64,000 bases of DNA from Schaalia canis (GCF_003858455.1 NZ_RQZF01000003.1:1-64000); one strand, 5' to 3'. Shown: positions 54,070-62,900, counted from the stretch's first letter. Numbers and translations are program-made. The notes: generated by a model from the sequence alone, not told the origin.

Positions 54070-54909
54070 TCAGTCCAAATCCTTTAGACGCAGGATCTCA
54101 TCTCGGAGCCGCTCGATGTCCCTCCGCAAGGCTTCAACATCAGCCTTGGTCGCCGCGCATTCTCCGGTGCAACCCGCAGCTTGTCGCCCACGCTCGCCCT
54201 CCCCCTGAGGATCGGCGGCGGGCGCCTCGTCCATCATTCCTCCGTCAGCTCCCTCAAGAGCAGATTCCTCGTCGCTTGCCTGTGCCACCACCCACGAGGC
54301 CAACGTTGCCGTCACAATGCCGATGAGCGAGATCCCGGCAAGCATCAAGATGACAGCAACCATGCGCCCCTCATCAGTAACCGGGGCGATATCGCCGTAG
54401 CCAACAGTTGTGACGGTAACGAATGCCCACCACAGAGCCTCACTCATAGTCGTCAGGGACGAGCCCTCCACACCCCGCTCAAGATCGAGGACAGTCAGCG
54501 CTGACAGCCAGACGAGGAGGGCCGATCCAACTGTCGTGTAGGCCGCGATCCTCCCATGCAAGTGGAGGTTCGCACTGCGTTGAATCACGCCGAGGATCAT
54601 GAGGACGCGCAAAACTCTCAGGGGACGAAGAATAGGAAGGATAACAACGACGAAGTCGAATAGATGCCGTGTAAACCAAGTGCGACGGTCGTGGGCGAGG
54701 TAAAGGCGCACAAGATACTCCACGAGAAAGAACACCCAGATGGCCATGAGGATGACCTCACTGATCTGGAGTGCACGCCCTGTGGGTTGGCTAATGATTT
54801 GCCAGGAGTAGATGACAAGGTAGGCCAGGGCAGCAAGAGTGAGAATCCACTCCATGAGAAGGAAGTACTTCGGGGTGTGGTGTTCTTTGAGCGCAGCATG
54901 ATTCAGCAC
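54070..54909 (-). CDS. Voltage-gated-type potassium channel protein
   Basis: The 279-residue channel subunit has six hydrophobic segments. S4 is basic (LPILRPLRVLRVLMIL), and the pore loop has the potassium selectivity filter TVTTVGYGD before the last segment (VAVILMLAGISLIGIVTATLASWVV). The cytoplasmic C-terminus has an acidic linker with two cysteines and a coiled coil (ATKADVEALRRDIERLRDEIL), which probably helps tetramer assembly. The gene is divergent from the maltokinase gene, with palindrome copy 18 between. Confidence 0.92.
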   Translation of the reverse strand: MLNHAALKEHHTPKYFLLMEWILTLAALAYLVIYSWQIISQPTGRALQISEVILMAIWVFFLVEYLVRLYLAHDRRTWFTRHLFDFVVVILPILRPLRVLRVLMILGVIQRSANLHLHGRIAAYTTVGSALLVWLSALTVLDLERGVEGSSLTTMSEALWWAFVTVTTVGYGDIAPVTDEGRMVAVILMLAGISLIGIVTATLASWVVAQASDEESALEGADGGMMDEAPAADPQGEGERGRQAAGCTGECAATKADVEALRRDIERLRDEILRLKDLD

Positions 54910-54981
54910 ATCGCCATGCTATCGGCTTTCCCCTCATATCCCCACGTTCCTCCCAGCTTCCCTTTCCTTTCTGAGAGTTCC

Positions 54982-55015
54982 CCGCGAGTGGTCAGTTAGA
55001 AGCGACCACTCGCGG
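54982..55015. repeat. Palindromic element copy 18
   Basis: CCGCGAGTGGTC and its complement outside, mixed centre (AGTTAGAAGC). It lies between the divergent channel and maltokinase genes and is the last copy seen in the window. Confidence 0.95.
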
Positions 55016-55079
55016 AAAACACGGTGATGGCTGTACGCCAGCCTCGATCAGGAAACAGAGAGCACGCTACTCTGAGCGT

Positions 55080-56816
55080 ATGGAGACAGGACACGACACT
55101 GTTGCCACGCGCCTTCCCACACGCGCCGCCTCATGGCCGAGCGACGCTGAGATTCTCACGGCTTTGGGGCCGTGGATGTATGAGCGCCGCTGGTATCCGC
55201 TCAAGGATGGCGGTGCTCCCACGCCAGAGTCGATGACGGTCATTGCCGATGTCGAACTCGCTCCTCACGTGCGTGATCTGCTCATTGCTGTCACGCGCCT
55301 GCCCTCGCCTGCGGTAGACGGGAGGGAAGATAGCGCAGCCGCGTCGGCCCCCGTCCTCGTCCATGTCCCCCTTGTTCTCGAAAACGCCGACGCGCTAGCC
55401 AGCTTTGCTCTGCCCGGCGAGGCTGCCGCAGCGGCCGGGTTCATCCTCCCCTCTCCCCCACCTGCAGGCGTCATCACTCCCGCTGAGGCAGGCCGCGGGG
55501 TCGCCCTCGTCGATGGCGCCCGCCACCCCGCATTCTGGGCGGCCTGGGCTGAGGGCGCGCTCCGTTCCGGAAACGCGCTAAACGAGGCCGACGCGCGTGC
55601 GATCCTTGAGCGCAGCGGCGCGGCGCGGGTGATGACCGGCGAGCAGTCGAATACGAACGTCGTTATGCGAGCCCCTGCCGAGTCTGAGACGCCTGACCTG
55701 GTGGCCAAGCTCTTCCGTGTGCTCTCCCCCGGCCCTAATCCCGACGTGGAGGTCTCACGAGCCCTCGCAGCCCACGGGTGGGATCGGGTGCGTAGGCCGG
55801 TGGCGTGGTCAACGCTGTCGTGGGTGGATCCCAGCACCGGCGAGGAAGTACACACCCATTCGGCGGTAGCAACCACCTTCATTCCTGAAGCGCATGATGG
55901 ATTCGAGCTCTTCTGTGCTCTGGCAGCCGAAGATGCGGCGGAGAAAACGATCGCGGAAAAGGCCAGTAGCGCTGCAGCCTCGGGTACTGGGCGTTCAGGT
56001 ACTGGGCGTTCAGGTACTGGGCGTTCAGGTACTGGATCTGACACGCCCAGTGGAGAAGAAGTCGGCTCGGCTCGCCACCGCGCGACTACTCTTGCCCGCG
56101 ACTTGGGTGCAACGACCGCGCAGATGCACAAGATTCTTGCCCTCGCCTGCGGTGAGCACCAGCCTGACTCACCCGCTCGCTTTGTCGATACTCTGCGGCA
56201 ACGGGCAGCCTGGGCGTTGGAAGAGGTTCCCGCGTTACATGAGCAGATTCCTGGACTGGCAGGCAAAATCGCCCATGTCTACGCCCGCATTGATGCTTGT
56301 GATGTGCTTGAGCCCGCAACACGGATCCATGGCGACTACCATCTGGGCCAGGTCCTGCGAGAAAAGATTGCCGGTGAGGATGCCGGGTCTGACTCGGATT
56401 CTGGCCGCTGGTTCGTCCTGGATTTCGAGGGTGAACCATTGCGACCACTCGCGCAGCGTTTGTTGCCTGATCAGCCTCTACGTGATGTCGCCGGGATGCT
56501 GCGCTCCTTTGATTATGCTGCGGCAGTTGGGGCTTCTGCAGACAGCATTGCAGGAAGCCACACGGCTTCCGATTGGCTCGCAGCTGTTCGCGCTGCCTTC
56601 CTTGAAGGCTACGAGGCAGAATTGAATGCCGACCTTGAGGGAGCATCGGCTTCCCGTATCCACGGTAACGACGCATTGACGCCAGCTGAACGCCGCCGTG
56701 CGCTTTTGACCGCCTTGGAACTGGACAAAGCACTCTATGAGGCTGTGTACGAGGCACGCAACCGGCCTGATTGGCTGGAGATTCCGCTGCGCGGCGTTAA
56801 GACATTGGTGAAATAG
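55080..56816 (+). CDS. Maltokinase-like protein (GlgE pathway)
   Basis: Maltokinase phosphorylates maltose to maltose-1-phosphate, the GlgE substrate for glucan synthesis. The 578-residue protein has WMYERRWYPLKD at the N-terminal cap, TGEQSNTNVVMR, the catalytic RIHGDYHLGQVLR, and WFVLDFEGEPLRPLAQRLLPDQPLRDVAGMLRSFDYAA (family motif after the DFEG metal aspartate). An insert near 302-320 is a tandem repeat of GTGRS. It is longer than many stand-alone maltokinases. treS and glgE are not in this window, so the pathway link is family knowledge. Confidence 0.88.
   Translation: METGHDTVATRLPTRAASWPSDAEILTALGPWMYERRWYPLKDGGAPTPESMTVIADVELAPHVRDLLIAVTRLPSPAVDGREDSAAASAPVLVHVPLVLENADALASFALPGEAAAAAGFILPSPPPAGVITPAEAGRGVALVDGARHPAFWAAWAEGALRSGNALNEADARAILERSGAARVMTGEQSNTNVVMRAPAESETPDLVAKLFRVLSPGPNPDVEVSRALAAHGWDRVRRPVAWSTLSWVDPSTGEEVHTHSAVATTFIPEAHDGFELFCALAAEDAAEKTIAEKASSAAASGTGRSGTGRSGTGRSGTGSDTPSGEEVGSARHRATTLARDLGATTAQMHKILALACGEHQPDSPARFVDTLRQRAAWALEEVPALHEQIPGLAGKIAHVYARIDACDVLEPATRIHGDYHLGQVLREKIAGEDAGSDSDSGRWFVLDFEGEPLRPLAQRLLPDQPLRDVAGMLRSFDYAAAVGASADSIAGSHTASDWLAAVRAAFLEGYEAELNADLEGASASRIHGNDALTPAERRRALLTALELDKALYEAVYEARNRPDWLEIPLRGVKTLVK
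55983..56035 (+). repeat. 15-base minisatellite inside the maltokinase gene
   Basis: The unit GGTACTGGGCGTTCA occurs three times in perfect tandem with a partial fourth copy, encoding repeated GTGRS. The unit length keeps the frame, so copy number could vary without breaking the gene. Confidence 0.92.
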
Positions 56817-56876
56817 CAGCGCTGGAGGCCCCCTTCAACGCACTGGCTCAGGCAAGGGGTCACAATCCAGCGTATG

Positions 56877-56910
56877 AGCCCCTCCACGGGAATATTCCCG
56901 TGGAGGGGCT
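56877..56910. terminator. Bidirectional terminator, 34-base perfect palindrome
   Basis: AGCCCCTCCACGGGAAT followed by its exact complement, between the convergent maltokinase and DUF2231 genes. It is unrelated in sequence to the dispersed element. Confidence 0.85.
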
Positions 56911-56975
56911 CACTACCGAGTGTCATCCATCCTCTGCATCAGGTTTTACTCCGGCAGGGAATAGGCTGATCGGGC

Positions 56976-57746
56976 TTACTTCGCGAGGGTCCCGACTGCG
57001 AATTGTTCGAGTGCGTGCTCAGCCTTCTCGTTGCCGCCATGGACGCCACCAAATGCTTCGGTTGCATCAGTGCCGCAGAGTTTCTCAATTGCGCCAGCAC
57101 CGCCGGGGTGCTTCGCGATCCAGTCCGTCAGATCATAGACAGTGCCCTCAACGACTGCGTAGCAGCTTTCGGCGGTGTTGTGGGAGGCGACTTCATCCAT
57201 GGTGAGGGAAACCGCTGCGCCTGCGGCGGCGGAAGGGGCGTCTGCGGAGGAAGCGGGGGCATCTGCCGTGGCGGCCGGGGCTTCTGTGGCGGTAGCCTCG
57301 CCGTTGTTGGCTGCGGTGTTTAGGGTGCCCCACACGGACTCAGCTCCGGTGTGACCAGCAAGCATGGTCATCACCATTGCAACACCTGCCGCGGCAACGC
57401 TCAGCCAGCCAAGAACAGTGTTGGCGGGGGCATCCTTCTCTTTACGGATCATGAAGAACCACAAGAGAGCGAGGGCTGCGGTCGCCAACGCCGCGTACAT
57501 GAGGAGATTTCCCCAGAAAGCGTGTCCGGAAGGAACTCCGCCTGCCATGGAAGCAAGCTGGCCGCCGGAGAATCGTGCAATCACTGCAAACAGAGCCGCA
57601 GCGACAGTAAGGACAAGGGCAAGGTGTGCGTAACGCTCACGCCAGCGCTTGACGGCGGCCACTGCGAGTAGCGCAACAAACGCCAATGGCACAAGCACAA
57701 CGGCGAAATGAACCACCAGCGGGTGGAGCGGCAATCCCATGATCAT
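56976..57746 (-). CDS. DUF2231-type membrane protein fused to a cytochrome b5-like domain
   Basis: The 256-residue protein starts MIMGLPLHPLVVHFAVVLVPLAF, with the His-containing first helix typical of DUF2231, followed by three more membrane segments. An Ala/Thr-rich linker of about 40 residues leads to a cytochrome b5-like domain: MDEVASHNTAESCYAVVEGTVYDLTDWIAKHPGGAGAIEKLCGTDATEAFGGVHGG (described here as DEVASHN, DLTDWIAKHPGG and FGGVHG). The heme-ligand histidines would be those of HPGG and VHG. ATG 57746 follows GAAGGA. It may be a membrane electron carrier; partner unknown. Confidence 0.8.
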   Translation of the reverse strand: MIMGLPLHPLVVHFAVVLVPLAFVALLAVAAVKRWRERYAHLALVLTVAAALFAVIARFSGGQLASMAGGVPSGHAFWGNLLMYAALATAALALLWFFMIRKEKDAPANTVLGWLSVAAAGVAMVMTMLAGHTGAESVWGTLNTAANNGEATATEAPAATADAPASSADAPSAAAGAAVSLTMDEVASHNTAESCYAVVEGTVYDLTDWIAKHPGGAGAIEKLCGTDATEAFGGVHGGNEKAEHALEQFAVGTLAK

Positions 57747-57908
57747 CTCGGTTTCCTTCAGGTCAGGGAACAACTGACAAAGTGCTCCAAGTCTAAGTTG
57801 GGCGACTTCAGCTCTCCCGTTGAAAGCCTGTGATTCATCTTAAGATTCTGACGACCTGTCTGAATCTTTGAGCTACATAAAACCGATCTTGACCTGCGAA
57901 AAGATGGG

Positions 57909-58259
57909 TTACTTCTCGAGAGCCCATCCGTCGCCCGGCCCCATAAGGAACTCCCACTCCCTACGGATCAGCCCGTCCTCGAACTCGAAAATATCAAGGG
58001 AGCGGTTACCGTCCTCGTCAATCAACAGGGTGGCGACAATGTTTGCACTGGCGGACTCAAGCACTTGATGCGTGCGGAAGGTGATGGAGGAGTTGCCATA
58101 GGCCTGGGTGATGAGCTGCATGTAGGCCTCGCGGCCGTAAATGGTGTTGCCGTGAAGTTCCCATTCGACCTCCGGGTGAAGGAACTCCATGTAACGCTCC
58201 CAATCCCGCTGGTTCTCAGCTTCAAAGAACGCGGCGAGGGTGTCGCGCAGCGCGCTCAT
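57909..58259 (-). CDS. SnoaL-like (NTF2-fold) protein
   Basis: The 116-residue protein has ALRDTLAAFFEAENQRDWERYMEFLHPEVEWELHG, typical of small alpha+beta-barrel NTF2-fold proteins, and ends RREWEFLMG. In such folds the cavity binds a small molecule and may or may not be catalytic. ATG 58259 follows AAGGAGG. Substrate unknown. Confidence 0.75.
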   Translation of the reverse strand: MSALRDTLAAFFEAENQRDWERYMEFLHPEVEWELHGNTIYGREAYMQLITQAYGNSSITFRTHQVLESASANIVATLLIDEDGNRSLDIFEFEDGLIRREWEFLMGPGDGWALEK

Positions 58260-58336
58260 GGTGTCTGCCCTCCTTATCACGTGGCCTGATGCTCACGTCG
58301 CATCATCCTCATTATCACACTGTGCTGCACGCTGTT

Positions 58337-59584
58337 TTAGGCGCCAAGCAGAGCCAGAGGAACAACGGCAACGCCGTCAGCTCGACGATAGGCCACCTGA
58401 CCGGTATTAACGACCACGAGGTTGACCACTCGATTTGGGATTTGCTCGCGAAGCCATAGCAAATGACGCACATCATAATCAGTGACTTCCGCAGACAGTT
58501 TGACTTCAATAGCAAGCACCTGCCCCTCTGGTCCTTCGACGATCAGATCCACCTCTCGCTCTCCACCATTCATACGCAGATGACTTACTCGAGCTTCTGC
58601 AGCCTGTGCAGCGACACGAACACTTAGGACGACAAGAGATTCAAATAGTGGTCCGAGCATATGCGCGCCAGCCTCTCCGATGAGACTTCTTTCTGTGAGC
58701 CCCAGCAAACGCGCTGCCAGTGCCGGATCAGCAAGCTGATGTTTCGGTGCCTGCTGGAGCCTCTTGAGAGAATTGTTAGCTGGTAGCCAGCCCGGCACAG
58801 GATCAAGAAGCCACAAACGTGTGAGATGCTCTCGATAGGTAACGGTTGTCGCTTTAGCGGGCTGTCCCCCATCACCACCGGTGGTGGAATCAAGAATCTT
58901 TGAGTACGACGTTGTTGTGGACGACGCTGCAGCATAAGCAGCTAACCAACGACGCAGTGTCTCTGGGCGCCGAACTTCAAAGCCATGATCAGGGAGTTCT
59001 CGATCAATGACGCGTTGCAGATAAGAGTCGAGCATCATACGACGGATGCGAGGAGAGGCAGACATAATCCCTGGAAAACCGCTTGAAACTATGGATTCAA
59101 CATAGTTCTCCAGCACACAATCAGTCGCACCTGACACTGCCGACTCCCCCTCTAATAACGCGGCCAAGGAAACCGATGGCGCCGCTACGCCGCGCTCATA
59201 TAGCGCCATTGGACGCATACGGAGGGAGAGAATTCGACCGGCACCCGTATGGGTGCCCGCTGCATGATGCGGGGTAGCCGATCCTGTCAGGAGGAAACGT
59301 CCAGATGGCGCGCCCTCGTCAACTTTCCGACGGACTGCGTCCCACACCTGCGGCACATGCTGCCATTCATCAATGAGCAAAAGACCTTCTGGCGCCGTTG
59401 ATAGCGCAAAGTCAGCTTTGACGACATCTCTTTGAGCAGGATCATCAAGTTTCCAGGTGAAGTCTGCTCGACGGGATGCAGTGCCTGTCTTTCCAACGCC
59501 TTTGGGCCCATCAAGAGCGATTGCGGGGACATGAGGCAGCAATTCGTCAAGCTCACGGTCAACCGTACGTTCCAAGTAGGCCAT
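58337..59584 (-). CDS. AAA ATPase with DUF4143 domain
   Basis: The 415-residue protein has an AAA-type P-loop (LDGPKGVGKTGTASRRA), Walker B LLLIDEWQHVPQVWDAVRR and the sensor GRFLLTGSATP. The C-terminal DUF4143 part has HLRMNGGEREVDLIVEGPEGQVLAIEVKLSA, a PD-(D/E)xK nuclease-like signature. These proteins are common, often horizontally acquired and of unknown role. The upstream 160 bases are AT-rich. The residues look intact. Confidence 0.85.
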   Translation of the reverse strand: MAYLERTVDRELDELLPHVPAIALDGPKGVGKTGTASRRADFTWKLDDPAQRDVVKADFALSTAPEGLLLIDEWQHVPQVWDAVRRKVDEGAPSGRFLLTGSATPHHAAGTHTGAGRILSLRMRPMALYERGVAAPSVSLAALLEGESAVSGATDCVLENYVESIVSSGFPGIMSASPRIRRMMLDSYLQRVIDRELPDHGFEVRRPETLRRWLAAYAAASSTTTSYSKILDSTTGGDGGQPAKATTVTYREHLTRLWLLDPVPGWLPANNSLKRLQQAPKHQLADPALAARLLGLTERSLIGEAGAHMLGPLFESLVVLSVRVAAQAAEARVSHLRMNGGEREVDLIVEGPEGQVLAIEVKLSAEVTDYDVRHLLWLREQIPNRVVNLVVVNTGQVAYRRADGVAVVPLALLGA

Positions 59585-59745
59585 ACCTCTACAGTAGCAC
59601 TACTAGCCCATTTACAGAACAAATACTAGTCTATTTTCTGATGCATTAGTGGTCGATTTACAGATAATGAGGTCAATGCTGATAGACATACCTCTGAGCG
59701 AGAAGACTGCATGAACAGTCGAGATGTTGACCCAAATCGCTTCAT

Positions 59746-60543
59746 CTAGACTTGGTTGACAACGGCCAGTTCGAGGAGGATCTGTCCATCCTGGTGGCGA
59801 TAGATCTGTCGAACCTCACCCTGAGGGTCAATCCCAGCAGCGAGAAGGGCAATGAGTTCTGGCGAGGCTGGAACGAAGTCTCCGTGTTGAGAAGGAGCCT
59901 CTGCGGCTCTCACAAATGTTTCTTCATGTTCTGGATCGACGCCCACGGTCAGCGAAAACCCTGCGCCAGAATCAACGGGCAGGTCTGCGTGGGGCAGACT
60001 CTGCACTGGAATCGCCCACGTCATTGCTACCGCCCCAGCGTCAGCCTGCATGAAACTCAGCCACCAATAATCGAGGGGCTCACACCCGGCGTCGTGGACG
60101 GCCTGAAGAAGTCCGGCGAAGGCCTCGTTCATCGAATCTTCCACGTCGTCCGTCAGGGACAGTGTGCAGCGGAGCGAGACGATCTTTTGTTCTGGCACTG
60201 TCCGGACTGCGGTAGACGGGAGTTCTGCGTAACCACGTAAGAGATCCTGAACGGTGCGCGCAATAGCGTCCTCAGCGTCACGTTGCTTCGCGCTCTCATC
60301 GAGGAAGGCTTCTACTGCCTGAGTTGCTCCATCATTGAGGGCCGCCTGAATTGTTGGAAGGCCCATGCCCAGCGCTCGTAAAGCGCTAATAGTAGCGGCA
60401 TCGCGTGCTTGTTCCGCTGCATAATAGCGGTAGCCAGTGACGGGATCTGTCGTTTGCGGCGCGAGAAGCCCGATCGAGTCATAGTGGTGCAGCGCCTTCA
60501 CGCTCAGCCCGGTGAGCTGAGAAAAAATCCCGATGGTGAACAT
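59746..60543 (-). CDS. MerR-family regulator with GyrI-like effector domain
   Basis: The 265-residue protein has an N-terminal MerR helix-turn-helix (MFTIGIFSQLTGLSVKALHHYDSIGLL then VTGYRYYAAEQARDAATISALRALGMGL), a coiled linker and a C-terminal GyrI/BmrR-like ligand-binding domain (VSLRCTLSLTDDVEDSMNEAFAGLL). Such regulators sense a hydrophobic compound. The target genes are not obvious; its own promoter is upstream of 60543. Confidence 0.87.
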   Translation of the reverse strand: MFTIGIFSQLTGLSVKALHHYDSIGLLAPQTTDPVTGYRYYAAEQARDAATISALRALGMGLPTIQAALNDGATQAVEAFLDESAKQRDAEDAIARTVQDLLRGYAELPSTAVRTVPEQKIVSLRCTLSLTDDVEDSMNEAFAGLLQAVHDAGCEPLDYWWLSFMQADAGAVAMTWAIPVQSLPHADLPVDSGAGFSLTVGVDPEHEETFVRAAEAPSQHGDFVPASPELIALLAAGIDPQGEVRQIYRHQDGQILLELAVVNQV

Positions 60544-60738
60544 AGTCAGAGCCCTTTCTCACGTTGACGGTGACGTGTGTCCAACCATTCTGGGGCCTCC
60601 TGTAAGAGGAGGGTCAAGGGGGAAAGGAGGGGCTGCCCAAGAGCTAGGTTCACAGCTACTTAACCCGTAGTTTTAACACTCGCTTGAGGTGTGCCCACCC
60701 GTTTCGCACGCCCCAGAAAAAGGGGAGTTACAGGACAA
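60544..60738. other. Non-coding region upstream of the MerR gene
   Basis: No gene seen. It should hold the MerR gene promoter. No clear operator was recognised. Confidence 0.5.
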
Positions 60739-60776
60739 AAGGTTGAAGGCGCGTCTACCGACACGCCTCCAACCTT
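60739..60776 (-). terminator. Terminator of the methyltransferase / ychF operon
   Basis: AAGGTTG..AGGCG (60739 on) pairs with CGCCT..CAACCTT ending at 60776, with two weak pairs. On the minus strand the stem is followed by TTTTG. It lies about 60 bases after the methyltransferase stop. Confidence 0.75.
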
Positions 60777-60837
60777 CACAGGGCACAGTCAGACATTAAA
60801 CCTGAACTCCACTCCAGCCCCAATCTAGTTTTACGGC

Positions 60838-62082
60838 CTAGGAAGACTTTACGCCAGAAACATCGTATTCAAATAAAGCCTTGTTGCTATTACGCTTCCT
60901 GATCACATCCACTGTTACTGATTGATAGCCGAGGGCTCGAAGCATGTCCGCATACCACTCATGAGCAGGGACTTCATGGTTGTAGAAAGTTGAGTTCCCG
61001 ATGATATAAGAAACCTCACCTCCTGGCTTCACTTGCGGGGTTATGGACTCGAAATGCTGCCACATGTCATGGTGATACTTTCTAACATAAGTTGCCAGCA
61101 ATGGGCCGTTCTTTCCACCATCGCGGGAAATTAGTTCTGCCACTGCCGATACTTCAGCATCCACCGGCGTTTCCACTGACGGCTCCCACGACTTGAGCTT
61201 GCTAGTGGCAGTCCCCCATGTACCACCAATCGCTCGCCAATCAAGGTCCCCAGCATCACTCGCCTGATCGAGATAGCGCAACCAGTACATATACGGGCGG
61301 AGCTCGCGGATATACGACATCCGGTTAACATACGGTGGGGATGTAAGCACGAGATCTGCCAATTGAAGATCCTTCACTCCCTCCCGAGAATCACCTTCAA
61401 ATACACGCGCTTTACCAAGCAGATCAAAGCGAGCCGAATCTATCAGGCTTGCTGTCTCAGAACGGAAAAGGTCGTATGCCCGTATTGCATCATCTATCTC
61501 AAAACGTCCCGCTGAGGGGTCGACCTCTTTGAACGACATGCTTTGATGGTTGAATGCGGCGTTCGAACAACCGATAAGTGTACGACAAAATGCGATATCT
61601 AGCAGATTCCGCACCCGCCCGCCATAGTTGTCAATGTTGAATCTCAGCGCCTTCAGGGCATGAAGTGAACCCTGCGACCACCATTTTTCAATCTTGAAAA
61701 GGCTTGGTTGCCATAGGTCGCTTGCATCAGAGACATTCTTGGATGCAGCTAGCGCCTGCTGTACGGCGTCCTCTAACTCGCACAGCACATCGCTCGAATA
61801 GGCGTCCGTTTTTACATTTCCAAGCCAAACTAGGAACGGATTCACATCGATGCTTTGACCGAAGTGTCCCAACTCTGCCGCTGCAAGTGGGGTCGTGCCG
61901 GTACCCGAAAAGGGGTCGATGACAACAGAGCCGGGAGCAAGTTCCTCAATCTTCGTGCGAACAAGTTTTACCCCGTAAGCAGGCGTAAGACGCAACCAAC
62001 CATGCCTACCGACACCCATATTGGCTCGAAAAGTCAGGTGTTCGTTTCGCCCCATGCGCGCATGGGCCCTCTCAAGCGCCAC
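60838..62082 (-). CDS. DNA methyltransferase of a restriction-modification pair
   Basis: The 414-residue enzyme has the AdoMet-binding VVIDPFSGTGTTPLAAAELG near residue 55 and the catalytic LADLVLTSPPYVNRMSYIREL near 240. SPPY is typical of N4-cytosine methylases, so m4C is a likely product, but N6-adenine is not excluded. The GTG start overlaps the last base of the restriction gene stop (TAGTG); an ATG at 62055 is an alternative. The region looks richer in AT than its neighbours, which suggests transfer. Confidence 0.88.
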   Translation of the reverse strand: MALERAHARMGRNEHLTFRANMGVGRHGWLRLTPAYGVKLVRTKIEELAPGSVVIDPFSGTGTTPLAAAELGHFGQSIDVNPFLVWLGNVKTDAYSSDVLCELEDAVQQALAASKNVSDASDLWQPSLFKIEKWWSQGSLHALKALRFNIDNYGGRVRNLLDIAFCRTLIGCSNAAFNHQSMSFKEVDPSAGRFEIDDAIRAYDLFRSETASLIDSARFDLLGKARVFEGDSREGVKDLQLADLVLTSPPYVNRMSYIRELRPYMYWLRYLDQASDAGDLDWRAIGGTWGTATSKLKSWEPSVETPVDAEVSAVAELISRDGGKNGPLLATYVRKYHHDMWQHFESITPQVKPGGEVSYIIGNSTFYNHEVPAHEWYADMLRALGYQSVTVDVIRKRNSNKALFEYDVSGVKSS

Positions 62083-62900
62083 TACTTCGCCTCCAGAAGA
62101 GCCTTCAAAATCTCTTCTGTTCCAGAGCGCAGACGCGCTGTATTGCGCTCAAAAAACTGCACAAGGTCATACCCAACCACCTCGCGCAGAAAATCGAAGG
62201 TGCTATGCGAAGCGTCTTCGCTCCCAACTTCACCCATTAGTACGCACCAATTACCTGTGGTGTAACGTGCGCGGACAATCTCGTTAATCTGAGTTGACAT
62301 GATAGTTAGCACCGGCAAGTAACCATGGCCGAGGGCTTGTGCAGCATTTGCTAGGTCTGCATTTTGCCGCTTACTGTCAGCCGATTTGTAACCCTGACGA
62401 ACCTCGAAGACTGCCCCTTTCAAGGGCACACTGATATTGAGACGTCCACGTTGCTCGTCGACCCACTCCTCAAGTCGGTTTCGAGCTGTCGGGTCATCTA
62501 CATCCTCAAACTCAACTCTTCCGTCTAGAGAGAGGATGCGAGGTTTGACAGCATCGCGCTTCGACGCCATGTCAACATCTGGAAGAACTTCATATGACCA
62601 AACGACCTGTTCAGCCGCTAACTCAAGTTCATCGCGCAGAATCTGACGGAACAGTCGCTCAGCTCCAATCCCCAACTGGCGGTAGATGGAAGTCATCCCC
62701 CCAGCAGCCTTGTGCGCCGCAAACATGAGGGGTGAGTCCAATCCCATCCAGTGGTAAAGAGGGTCTGCGCCGTATAGCTCAGTAAAACCTTCCAAGTCGA
62801 CTTCGCCGGACTTGCCCATCTTCGGCAAGTAGTCGGCAGACTTCTCCAAGGGGCTTAGAAGCGTCCGGACATAAAGATCATCCCGATCGACAGTGCTCAC
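62082..62900 (-). CDS. Putative restriction endonuclease partner
   Basis: The 272-residue protein has no motif I can assign to a named type II family, but it directly precedes and overlaps a methyltransferase. It contains ISVPLKGAVFEVRQGYKSADSKRQNADLANA, in which the Glu, Lys and acidic residues resemble a PD-(D/E)xK nuclease core. Its GTG start overlaps the ychF stop by four bases (GTGA). The restriction function is inferred from this context. Confidence 0.65.
   Translation of the reverse strand: MSTVDRDDLYVRTLLSPLEKSADYLPKMGKSGEVDLEGFTELYGADPLYHWMGLDSPLMFAAHKAAGGMTSIYRQLGIGAERLFRQILRDELELAAEQVVWSYEVLPDVDMASKRDAVKPRILSLDGRVEFEDVDDPTARNRLEEWVDEQRGRLNISVPLKGAVFEVRQGYKSADSKRQNADLANAAQALGHGYLPVLTIMSTQINEIVRARYTTGNWCVLMGEVGSEDASHSTFDFLREVVGYDLVQFFERNTARLRSGTEEILKALLEAK

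Noticed and set aside
33145-55015. Reading the palindromes simply as Rho-independent terminators
   Set aside because: They also occur in divergent promoter regions and inside genes, usually lack a T run, and several units already have separate terminators nearby.
33145-55015. CRISPR array
   Set aside because: The repeats are kilobases apart with no regular spacers and no cas genes.
56446-56458. Single half-arm of the palindrome (GCGACCACTCGCG) inside maltokinase
   Set aside because: The encoded residues belong to a conserved family motif (GEPLRPLAQRL), there is no second arm, and chance codon use explains it.
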